From assembly GCA_023460175.1 (NCBI GenBank), contig JAEWRC010000062.1, forward strand, positions 1 to 26,548: DNA of 26,548 nucleotides. Direction: 5' to 3'. Under the pieces are notes generated by a model. It was not told where the DNA came from. It did no database searches and saw only the letters and a list, made by a program, of their open reading frames with translations. Source of the stretch: Actinomycetes bacterium. GTDB taxonomy: Bacteria; Actinomycetota; Actinomycetes; Mycobacteriales; Mycobacteriaceae. Numbering within the stretch: position 1 is the first letter of the stretch; each line of letters starts with the position of its first letter. Below, piece by piece: positions 14,587 through 20,985 of the stretch. The position numbers and the translations under genes are program-made.

Positions 14587-15933
14587 TTACCCTTGCGATG
14601 TGTCAAGGATAGTTTTGCGCCCGCGGTCGCACTCGGCGGTGGCCCTGCGAACGAGCAGCCCACCGACAACGACGGGGTGATCTCCAGCCATCCTTAACTC
14701 GGAGATCTCGCGACGGCCGACGCCGGCGGAACTGACGACCTTGTCCCAGTAGATGTCATTGGTTGCGAGGTCGTGGAGCACCTGGTTCTCCAACACGTTG
14801 GATATGCGGTGCAACCGTGTGCGACCGGGGCAGTGGGTCCACATGCGCGGCCCATCGAACCGAGTGTTGGTTGCCAAAGCGAAGTCTTTATCGGACCAAT
14901 CTCCCTCAGCCATGGTGCTTTTCACTTCGCACCAGACTTCGAGCGGGATGTTGTCGGTGCCCGGGCGACGTACACGACCAGCGAGCTCAGTGACAACCTC
15001 TCGCGCTTTGACGCCACGCGCACCATGCACGCCCACCTTCGTGAGGAATGCGATCTGATTGGCGGCACGGTCGATGGTGAGATGCCAGCAATCGCGGTAC
15101 CCGGCCTTCCTGATCCCGGTGATCCTGCCCTGCACACCGACGCGCATCAGCAACTGCAGGACGCCCTCGATCAACGCACGACTCGTCGATGCATAGTAAA
15201 CGCGGCCCTGCTTGGTCTTTGCGTCCCACCGCACGGAACCGTCAGTAGCCCACAGGTGGCGCAGGAAGAGGCCGACCTGTTCGGTCGGCAGCGCGAAAAC
15301 CTCGGCCGGGACGAACTTTTCGTAACTCCGAAGTCCAAACAGTCCGAGCCCGTCCAACCATTCGGCAATCGGATTGCGCTTCCCGCGAGCCAAGCGATAC
15401 GGCGCGGGCAGTCGCAACGTGGTGGCCCGCGCTGCGGCGTACTCATCGCGGATAGCGGTCACACCGAAGTGAGCTGCAGCAATAGTCACCGCGGCCAGGT
15501 TCGCCTCGTCGATGGAGGCGTATCGGATCGGCTGCCGCCGAACGCACGAGCCGTCACCGATCATGTGCGCCAACAGGATTATCTCCGCGTCATTCATCGC
15601 CCGCGAATCGGTGGGCGTACCCAGACGCCGCAGGACACCGACCCTGCTGCCGCCAGCCAGATCCGACACCGGCACCCAGCAGTCGACCTCGAGGACGTGG
15701 TGATCCGTCGCAAGTTCGAGCTGACGACCCGACGCGAGGTTGACTCGGTGCACTTCGCGACTGCGATGGGCCACCGTCCCGGACGACTTTCGTCGGACTA
15801 GGCGTCCACGCTCATCAACCGACCACAGCAACGGCTTCTCGCCCGTGCGCTTCAGGGTCTCGAGCGACTCGTCAAACCCGTTGTCGGCCCTAGCCACTCG
15901 CATGCTGACACGCGGCGCGGCGTCAGCTGTCAT
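14587..15933 (-). CDS. Free-standing intein-derived LAGLIDADG homing endonuclease with defunct splicing domain
   Basis: 448 residues that look like a whole large intein but lie outside any host gene. Residues about 11-104 match a Hint N-terminal half (TGEKPLLWSVDERGRL, a REVHRVNLASGRQLE stretch, ATDHH as block B, CWVPVSDLAGGSRVGV). Residues 119-128 (LLAHMIGDG) and 222-232 (LFLRHLWATDG) are the two LAGLIDADG motifs, with D127 and D231 kept. Residues about 396-431 are the Hint C-terminal half. From memory, the endonuclease part is closely related to the M. tuberculosis DnaB intein (shared QPIRY, DEANLAAVT, LFLRHLW, GQGRVYY-type segments). No N-terminal Cys is seen, and the usual His-Asn-Ser end reads RRA (429-431), so it cannot splice. 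No strong ribosome binding site precedes ATG 15933. Confidence 0.88.
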   Translation of the reverse strand: MTADAAPRVSMRVARADNGFDESLETLKRTGEKPLLWSVDERGRLVRRKSSGTVAHRSREVHRVNLASGRQLELATDHHVLEVDCWVPVSDLAGGSRVGVLRRLGTPTDSRAMNDAEIILLAHMIGDGSCVRRQPIRYASIDEANLAAVTIAAAHFGVTAIRDEYAAARATTLRLPAPYRLARGKRNPIAEWLDGLGLFGLRSYEKFVPAEVFALPTEQVGLFLRHLWATDGSVRWDAKTKQGRVYYASTSRALIEGVLQLLMRVGVQGRITGIRKAGYRDCWHLTIDRAANQIAFLTKVGVHGARGVKAREVVTELAGRVRRPGTDNIPLEVWCEVKSTMAEGDWSDKDFALATNTRFDGPRMWTHCPGRTRLHRISNVLENQVLHDLATNDIYWDKVVSSAGVGRREISELRMAGDHPVVVGGLLVRRATAECDRGRKTILDTSQG

Positions 15934-16298
15934 ACCGTCAACGTACGGGCGACCACCGACATTCTGCAGACCGTCGACCAGGGCTGCACTGGCCGACCGA
16001 CTTCACCAAGAGTCGCAGTGAACCGAACGCCTTACGCCCGACCCAATTAAATGGCCAATTTGCTCTTTTATTTATGTAGGCTGCAAAACCCCGTGTCGTC
16101 CCCAAGGCCCGTGAACCGCCCCGCTTGTCGCGTTGCATCGGGTTTGTCGGTTACGCTATTGCATTACAAATGGCGAATCGTAGAGGGCTAGACGGCCGCA
16201 CCGCGTGCGTTGTACTCGACAACCGACCACTATCCCGGCCATACAAGCAGTGACTGAACCACCCCGGGCGATTCACTAAGTCCCGTGCGTTACAGAGG
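15934..16298. other. Non-coding gap with AT-rich island
   Basis: 365 bp without a convincing gene. The part next to the intein-like ORF stays open in that ORF's frame for 23 codons before a TGA, without an alternative start. An AT-rich island at 16045-16077 contains TACATA- and TAATTG-like hexamers on the minus strand and could hold the promoter of the intein-like ORF and the HicA-like pair. A 66-codon minus-strand frame (15938-16138) shows no recognisable features. No tRNA or terminator was found. Confidence 0.45.
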
Positions 16299-16694
16299 TC
16301 AGCCCACAGAGCTCGCATTCGTCAGCAGCACAGCTGCCTCGTTGTAGGGAAACGCTCGGTAGAACAGCCGGGAGCGCGGTATGACGAGGGCCGCAGCCTC
16401 GGCCTTGCTCACCACCCGTGGGTCAACGAGCACAACAGCCCGTCCGCGCTTGCGCAGCACCGTGGGACCACCGGCCAGCACGTTCTTCAACCAGTCCGTC
16501 TGCGGGCCGTAGCCGATGAGGATGGCGTAGCCCTCATGGGTCTTGAATACCAAAAGGGGCGTGCGATATCGCTTACCCGACTTCCGCCCCACGTGCTCGA
16601 GCGTCCCGAGGCTCGGAAGCCACGGTGTGATCGTGCGAGCCGCCGGATTGGTGACTCGCTTGTTGAACTCTGCGATTCGTCGAGGCACGCGCAT
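16299..16694 (-). CDS. Deazaflavin (F420)-dependent oxidoreductase, Ddn/DUF385-like
   Basis: 131 residues with the split-barrel F420-binding family pattern: LEHVGRKSGKRYRTPLLVF (about 32-50), then GYAILIGYGPQTDWLKNVLAGG, and a β-strand region ending VVSKAEAAALV. M. tuberculosis Ddn, which activates the nitroimidazole pretomanid, belongs to this large mycobacterial family; members reduce quinones or other compounds with F420H2. ATG 16694 sits 6 bp after TAGACT, giving a leaderless mRNA. It lies between dnaB and the intein-like ORF, with gaps of 181 bp and 365 bp that hold nothing else I can assign. The physiological substrate is unknown. Confidence 0.88.
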   Translation of the reverse strand: MRVPRRIAEFNKRVTNPAARTITPWLPSLGTLEHVGRKSGKRYRTPLLVFKTHEGYAILIGYGPQTDWLKNVLAGGPTVLRKRGRAVVLVDPRVVSKAEAAALVIPRSRLFYRAFPYNEAAVLLTNASSVG

Positions 16695-16700
16695 TGTCGG

Positions 16701-16706
16701 AGTCTA
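16701..16706 (-). promoter_or_regulatory. -10 box of the Ddn-like gene (leaderless)
   Basis: On the minus strand TAGACT (16706-16701) fits TANNNT and is followed by six bases and then ATG 16694, so +1 coincides with the start codon. Confidence 0.5.
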
Positions 16707-16875
16707 GGTACGGGTCGAAGTGAGTGACCGCAGTGGCGGGTCGACTCACCTGCCCGCCGGCACCGAGGTTGTGGGATGACCCGTGGCTCAGGCGTAGGGA
16801 CAATCACCAACGACGTTCGCGTACGCCGGAGCAGATCATCCGAAAGGCCACACTAAGGGCTACGCTTAACAATTC

Positions 16876-17225
16876 CTACCGAGCCATATTCGCAAAACGC
16901 GACAAATGCAATTGATGCGCCACGGTAATTGTGGCCGTAGGCCCATTCCGGTGCTTACCCAGAATAATGTCGGCTTCACCACCGCGCGGGTCATCACGAT
17001 CAAATGCATCGGGGCGATGCAAAAGCATAACCATGTCCGCATCCTGCTCCAAAGAACCGGATTCGCGCAGGTCAGAGACTTGAGGCTTCTTATCTGTACG
17101 CTGTTCTGGGCCACGGTTAAGCTGGCTAATTGCCACTACCGGAACGTCTAATTCCTTCGCCATCAATTTCAATTGTCGCGAGAAATCCGACACTTCTTGC
17201 TGCCGTGATTCATATTTCTTACCCG
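16876..17225 (-). other. AT-rich, recoded 3' segment of dnaB with empty intein site
   Basis: From about 17225 to the stop, codons switch abruptly from GC-ending to types such as TTA, TTG, CTT, ATT, GAT and CGT. In 17161-17220 only 24 of 60 bases are G or C, against 35 of 60 in the next 60 bases and more beyond. The encoded protein is a normal DnaB C-terminus. It contains the uninterrupted junction RESG/SLEQ (between 17056 and 17055), the site occupied by the intein of M. tuberculosis and Synechocystis DnaB. This suggests import by recombination or recoding of this stretch. Confidence 0.75.
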
Positions 17226-18672
17226 AGCTCATCAGCTGCATGTAGTCGACCACGATCAGCCGCAGGTCGGATTTCTGCGAGAGCCGCCGCGCCTTGGCCC
17301 GGATCTCCATCATGGTCAGGTTCGGCGAATCGTCGATGAACAGCGGCGCCTCGCTGATCTCGCTCATCCGCCGGGCCAGTCGGGTCCAGTCGTCGTCGCT
17401 CATCCGGCCCGAGCGCATGTCGCCGAGCTTGATCTTCGCCTCGGCCGACAGCAGTCGCATGACGATCTCGGACTTGCTCATTTCCAGCGAGAAGATGACG
17501 CTGGCCATCTGGTTCTTGATCGAGCAGGACCGCATGAAATCCAGCCCCAGCGTGGAGTTGTGCGTGGGCACCATGCCGCGCCCGGCCAGGTACAGGTGCG
17601 CGGGGTTGTCGACCTCCACGCAACGCACCGGCACGCTCGGCCGCCGACGCACGTCGGCGATCTGCACCACCGGCGCCAGCACCGCGGTGCCGCCGCCACC
17701 GCCGGTCCCGCCGACGAGGGTGTGCATGCCCGCGCGCAGGGCTGCCGTCGTGCGGATCCCGTCACCGGTGGGCCACTGATGCTGCGCATCCGCGACGATC
17801 ACCGTGCCGTCGGAGAACTCCACCTCGAAGCACGGCCGGCCGAGCATCACCTCGGTGGCGGCCACCACCCGCGTCGGCTCACCGTCGGCGTCGAGCAGTT
17901 CGTCGCCCACGGCGACATCGCCCATCGTGGTCCAGCCGTGCGGCGTGGGCAGCGGGGTGTCCAGCGCCAGCGCCTTCCCGACACCAGGGCGCGCCGCGAT
18001 GATGATCATCTGCCCGGCATGCAGACCGTTGGTGACGTCGTCGAGTTCGGTGAAGCCGGTCGGCACACCGCGGGCGATGCCGCCGTTGGAGGCGATCGCG
18101 TCGATCTCGTCCATCGTCGGCTGCAGCAGGTCCTCGAGCGGGACGAAGTCCTCGGTGCTGCGCCGGTCGGTGATGTCGTACATCTCGGCCTGGGCGCGGT
18201 CGACCACCTCGGCCACATCGGCGCCCTCGGCACCGGCATAGCCGTACTGGACCACCCGGGTGCCGGCCTCCACGAGGCGGCGCAGCAGCGCCTTCTCGGC
18301 CACGATGCCCGCGTAGTACCCGGCGTTGGCCGCGGTCGGCACCGTCGAGATCAGGGTGTGCAGATAGGGCGCTCCGCCGATGCGGCGCAGCAGCCCGCGC
18401 CGATCCAGCTCGGCGGCCACGGTGACGGCGTCGGCCGGCTCCCCGCGCCCGTAGAGGTCCAGGATCGCGTCGTAGACGTTCTGGTGCGCGGGACGGTAGA
18501 AGTCCCCGGGCCGGAGCCGCTCCAGGACGTCGGCGATGGCGTCCTTGCTCAGCAGCATGCCGCCAAGCACGGACTGCTCGGCTGCCATGTCCTGCGGCGG
18601 CTGCCGACCGAAGTCCTCACTGGGCGGGGACTCATCCATCCCCGACTGCCCGAGATCATCAACTACGGCCAT
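16876..18672 (-). CDS. dnaB: Replicative DNA helicase DnaB with in-frame mini-intein
   Basis: A 598-residue precursor: N-extein 1-233, intein 234-372, C-extein 373-598. After splicing it would be 459 residues, matching M. tuberculosis DnaB without its intein. It is the hexameric 5'-3' helicase at the replication fork. The N-terminal domain (about 25-125, PPQDMAAEQSVLGGMLLS) binds primase and helicase partners. Walker A ARPGVGK/ST is interrupted by the intein exactly between K233 and S373. Walker B-type LIVVDYMQL and the NRGPEQRTDKKP loop follow. The end FANMAR is intact. The start MAVVDD at 18672 matches orthologues. The last about 117 codons have AT-rich codon use unlike the rest. It is downstream of the rplI operon on the same strand, separated by a 529-bp gap. 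Confidence 0.95.
   Translation of the reverse strand: MAVVDDLGQSGMDESPPSEDFGRQPPQDMAAEQSVLGGMLLSKDAIADVLERLRPGDFYRPAHQNVYDAILDLYGRGEPADAVTVAAELDRRGLLRRIGGAPYLHTLISTVPTAANAGYYAGIVAEKALLRRLVEAGTRVVQYGYAGAEGADVAEVVDRAQAEMYDITDRRSTEDFVPLEDLLQPTMDEIDAIASNGGIARGVPTGFTELDDVTNGLHAGQMIIIAARPGVGKALALDTPLPTPHGWTTMGDVAVGDELLDADGEPTRVVAATEVMLGRPCFEVEFSDGTVIVADAQHQWPTGDGIRTTAALRAGMHTLVGGTGGGGGTAVLAPVVQIADVRRRPSVPVRCVEVDNPAHLYLAGRGMVPTHNSTLGLDFMRSCSIKNQMASVIFSLEMSKSEIVMRLLSAEAKIKLGDMRSGRMSDDDWTRLARRMSEISEAPLFIDDSPNLTMMEIRAKARRLSQKSDLRLIVVDYMQLMSSGKKYESRQQEVSDFSRQLKLMAKELDVPVVAISQLNRGPEQRTDKKPQVSDLRESGSLEQDADMVMLLHRPDAFDRDDPRGGEADIILGKHRNGPTATITVAHQLHLSRFANMAR
17557..17973 (-). other. Class 3 mini-intein in DnaB (P-loop site)
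   Basis: 139 residues, starting with Ala (ALALDTPLPTPHGWTTMGD) and ending PTHN before Ser373. There is no nucleophile at position 1, but the class 3 signature is complete: block B His65 and Trp67 (HQW), block F Cys118 (VRCVEVD) and block G Thr137-His138-Asn139. In class 3 inteins the block F Cys starts splicing directly. No endonuclease domain is present; a Gly-rich stretch (VGGTGGGGG, 87-95) stands where one would be. It probably splices, since it would otherwise destroy the Walker A motif of an essential helicase. Confidence 0.9.
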
Positions 18673-18869
18673 ACGGCTACTGCGCCCCCTGCCCTCTCAC
18701 GCAACCAAACACCTGTTCGACTTCATGGACTGACGGTAGGCCAGGGCACCGACAGCTTCACTGCAAGATTCCCAGGGCCTGAGACCCTGCGCCGCTTCCG
18801 CGCCGAGTCGACCGTAGACGTTGCTGGCGGGCAGTGGAACCACCCCTGTTAGCGAACCTGTGCACTGCG

Positions 18870-18987
18870 TGTGGATAGCTGCGGGTTGCCATGTTAGGTG
18901 GGTGGGGAGAACCTGTGGAGCAATGTTGTGTTGAGTTGTATTACCGCTGATAAACGGACCATAGAACGCCCTGCACACTGTGGATGG
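18870..18987. promoter_or_regulatory. Three DnaA-box-like TGTGGA motifs upstream of dnaB
   Basis: TGTGGATAG (18870-18878), TGTGGAGCA (18914-18922) and TGTGGATGG (18979-18987), all in the same orientation. Their complements CTATCCACA, TGCTCCACA and CCATCCACA resemble the DnaA box TT(A/G)TCCACA, the first with one mismatch. A regulatory role for DnaA at the helicase gene is possible but unproven; the GC-rich background could give such matches by chance. Confidence 0.3.
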
Positions 18988-19121
18988 GAATCGTGACGGC
19001 GTGTCGTGTCAGGTTGCGGTCTCGGGCGTGTTGTGTTGCGTTCGGTGGTGCGCCAGGTTAACGGCGGGTGCGGTTCGCTGCGCAACCTACGCCCAAGTCA
19101 GTTCGCCAGCTACATACAGCA

Positions 19122-19160
19122 ACTCCCCGGCGGTCGCTGGTAAGGCGACCACCGGGGAGT
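19122..19160 (-). terminator. Hairpin terminator downstream of rplI
   Basis: ACTCCCCGG (19122-19130) plus GGTCGC (19132-19137) pair with GCGACC (19145-19150) plus CCGGGGAGT (19152-19160): 15 base pairs with one C/A mismatch and a 7-nt loop. It starts 42 bp after the rplI stop. No T-tract follows, as is usual for mycobacterial terminators. It probably ends the rpsF-ssb-rpsR-rplI transcript. Confidence 0.7.
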
Positions 19161-19201
19161 ATTGGCGCTGCAGCCGAATAGCGGCGACGTTGCCGAGCTA
19201 A

Positions 19202-19657
19202 CTAGCCGGCGACGACCTCCACCGGCACGGTGGCATTGAGGCCCGAGTGCAGGTGCACCTCGACCGAATGCGTGCCGAGAGCCTTGATGTGCCCCTTGGG
19301 CAGATCCACGGCGCGCTTGTCCAGGCTCGGTCCGCCGGCCTTCTTGATGGCCGACACGACGTCACCGGGGGTGACGGAGCCGAACAGCTTGCCGGAGTCG
19401 CCGGCCGTCTTCACGCTCAGCGAGACCGAACCCAGGGCCTCGATGGCGGTCTTGAGTTCCTTGGCGTGGTCCAGGTCGCGCACGGTCTTGATCTCCTGCG
19501 CGCGACGGATCTCGTCGGCCTGGCGCTGGGCGCCGCGGGTCGCGACGATGGCCAGCCCGCGGGGCAGCAGGAAGTTACGGCCGTAGCCGTCCTTGACCTC
19601 CACGGTGTCGCCGGCCGAACCCAGCTTGTCCACCTCGGCGGTGAGAATGAGCTTCAT
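19202..19657 (-). CDS. rplI: 50S ribosomal protein L9
   Basis: 151 residues. The N-terminal domain MKLILTAEVDKLGSAGDTVE followed by VKDGYGRNFLLPRGLA (the L9 signature) binds 23S rRNA. The long connecting helix (about 42-78) and C-terminal domain (AIKKAGGPSLDKRAVDLP) are complete. It is the last gene of rpsF-ssb-rpsR-rplI, 33 bp after rpsR, followed by a hairpin terminator. Confidence 0.97.
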   Translation of the reverse strand: MKLILTAEVDKLGSAGDTVEVKDGYGRNFLLPRGLAIVATRGAQRQADEIRRAQEIKTVRDLDHAKELKTAIEALGSVSLSVKTAGDSGKLFGSVTPGDVVSAIKKAGGPSLDKRAVDLPKGHIKALGTHSVEVHLHSGLNATVPVEVVAG

Positions 19658-19690
19658 GATCTGGTGTTTCCGTTTCTAGCCGAGTCGCTG

Positions 19691-19951
19691 TCAGCGAGTA
19701 CTGGACGTGAAGGGCAGCAGGGCCACCTCGCGGGCGTTCTTCACTGCGACGGCGACGTCGCGCTGGTGCTGCACGCAGTTCCCGGTCACCCGACGGGCAC
19801 GGATCTTGCCGCGCTCGGAGATGTAGGTGCGCAGCAGCTGGGTGTCCTTGTAGTCGATGACCTGGTTCTTGCCCTTCTTCGAGCAGAACACGCACTTGCG
19901 GGTCTTGACCGGCTTCTCGGGCGCGGGACGACGCTTGTTGGCCTTGGCCAT
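19691..19951 (-). CDS. rpsR: 30S ribosomal protein S18 (zinc-type)
   Basis: 86 residues. The C-x2-C motif CVFC near residue 20 and Cys59 in VTGNCVQHQR make this the zinc-binding (C+) form, corresponding to rpsR1 of M. tuberculosis, whose C- paralogue is used under zinc starvation. The core KDTQLLRTYISERGKIRARR binds 16S rRNA. It lies between ssb and rplI, as in most bacteria. Confidence 0.97.
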   Translation of the reverse strand: MAKANKRRPAPEKPVKTRKCVFCSKKGKNQVIDYKDTQLLRTYISERGKIRARRVTGNCVQHQRDVAVAVKNAREVALLPFTSSTR

Positions 19952-19995
19952 GGTTGTTCTCTTTCTGTACTGCTAAAGGTTTGTATTTGGAGATA

Positions 19996-20520
19996 TCAGA
20001 AGGGGGGCTCGTCGTCGGCTCCGCCGAAGGAACCCGATGCCGGGGCGCTGCCCCAGGGGTCCTCGGCCGGGGCTGACGAGCCGCCGCCACCACCACCGGC
20101 GGCCGCGCGGGATCCCCCGCCGCCACCGCCGCCGAATCCGCCACCGCCGCCACCCCGACTGACCTTGTTGACCTTGGCCGTCGCGTAGCGCAGAGACGGG
20201 CCGATCTCGTCGACCTCGAGCTCCACCACGGTCCGCTTCTCGCCCTCGCGGGTCTCGAACGAACGCTGCTTGAGCCGGCCCTGGACCACCACGCGTGCAC
20301 CGCGGGTCAGGCTCTCGGCGACGTTCTCGGCCGCCTCGCGCCAGATGTTGCACCGCAGGAACAGCGCCTCGCCGTCCTTCCACTCACCGCTCTGGCGGTC
20401 GTAGATGCGCGGCGTCGACGCCACCGTGAAGTTGGCCACGGCAGCACCCGACGGGGTGAAACGCAGTTCAGGGTCGGCGGTCAGGTTTCCGACGACGGTG
20501 ATGATCGTGTCACCAGCCAC
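19996..20520 (-). CDS. ssb: Single-stranded DNA-binding protein
   Basis: 174 residues. The OB fold (about 1-110) starts with GDTIITVVGNLTADPELRF and includes FLRCNIWREAAENVAESL and RTVVELEVDEIGPSLRYA. A Gly-rich linker (about 118-150) follows, then the acidic tip DDEPPF that recruits replication and repair proteins. GTG 20520 was chosen because AGGAGGA (20526-20532) precedes it and it matches the M. tuberculosis Ssb start. An ATG at 20550 lies upstream of that ribosome binding site. The linker is richer in glycine than in M. tuberculosis. It is in one operon with rpsF and rpsR. Confidence 0.96.
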   Translation of the reverse strand: MAGDTIITVVGNLTADPELRFTPSGAAVANFTVASTPRIYDRQSGEWKDGEALFLRCNIWREAAENVAESLTRGARVVVQGRLKQRSFETREGEKRTVVELEVDEIGPSLRYATAKVNKVSRGGGGGGFGGGGGGGSRAAAGGGGGGSSAPAEDPWGSAPASGSFGGADDEPPF

Positions 20521-20610
20521 GGGTGTCCTCCTCAAGTCCTGGTCGAGCAACGGTGTAGGTCTGGGCTTCCGCAGGCGAGCCTACGGAAACGGGGTGACGA
20601 CCACCGGGCT

Positions 20611-20901
20611 TCAGTGCTTGTCGGTCCGCATCACCTTGGTGCGCAACACCGACTCGTTCAGACCGAGTTGACGGTCGAGTTCGCTCACGGTGGCGGGCTC
20701 GGCCTTGACGTCGATGACCGCGTAGATGCCCTCGGCATGCTTGGCGATCTCGTACGCCAGCCGGCGCCGGCCCCAGATGTCGACCTTGTCGACACTGCCG
20801 CCGTCCTTGCGGATGACGTTGAGGAACGTCTCCAGCGAGGGAGCTACGGTGCGCTCGTCGAGTGTGGGGTCAAGGATGACCATGATTTCGTATGGACGCA
20901 T
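20611..20901 (-). CDS. rpsF: 30S ribosomal protein S6
   Basis: 96 residues of ferredoxin-like fold: MRPYEIMVILDPTLDE at the start, then DIWGRRRLAYEIAKHAEGIY, typical of S6, which pairs with S18 in the 30S platform. A long Shine-Dalgarno sequence AGGAGGTGAT (20911-20920) lies before ATG 20901; its core is about 13 bp away, slightly further than usual. It is the first gene of the ribosomal/ssb operon. The 84 bp upstream separate it from the glycosyltransferase gene, so it may have its own promoter or read-through. Confidence 0.97.
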   Translation of the reverse strand: MRPYEIMVILDPTLDERTVAPSLETFLNVIRKDGGSVDKVDIWGRRRLAYEIAKHAEGIYAVIDVKAEPATVSELDRQLGLNESVLRTKVMRTDKH

Positions 20902-20985
20902 GAGGAACCCATCACCTCCTATGGTCTTCTCGGCCGCGGCGTGTTCCGCGGCAGGAGGGTCGCCTGCGTCGGCAACCGGACCAGG

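Larger units (their letters stand above)
18673..19201. other. 529-bp non-coding region between rplI and dnaB
   Basis: M. tuberculosis has a small gene (Rv0057) at this place; here no frame of convincing composition or recognisable product was found. The region includes the dnaB leader and promoter (not assigned), three TGTGGA motifs (18870-18987) and a strong hairpin after rplI. Base composition is lower in GC than the flanking genes around 18890-19060. The frames 18697-18978, 18894-19085 and 18980-19201 overlap one another and look like chance. Confidence 0.5.

Noticed and set aside
14773..15801. 342-codon plus-strand frame opposite the intein-like ORF
   Set aside because: The minus-strand product has clear intein/LAGLIDADG motifs; the plus-strand product has none.
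15938..16138. 66-codon minus-strand frame in the gap upstream of the intein-like ORF
   Set aside because: No ribosome binding site, no recognisable domain, and it crosses the AT-rich island; coding is not supported.
17557..17973. DnaB intein as a dead element because residue 1 is Ala
   Set aside because: The Trp/Cys/Thr signature shows a class 3 intein, which does not need a nucleophile at position 1. The C-terminal His-Asn and +1 Ser are intact.
14587..18672. Idea that the free intein ORF is the second half of a split DnaB intein
   Set aside because: It has both Hint halves itself, DnaB's coding sequence is complete, another gene lies between, and the splice junction residues are missing.
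17560..18852. 430-codon plus-strand frame across dnaB
   Set aside because: Antisense shadow of dnaB and its intein, with no domain features.
18894..19085. Candidate small genes in the rplI-dnaB gap (also 18980-19201 and 18697-18978)
   Set aside because: They overlap each other on opposite strands, lack ribosome binding sites, and do not resemble the protein known at this place in M. tuberculosis.
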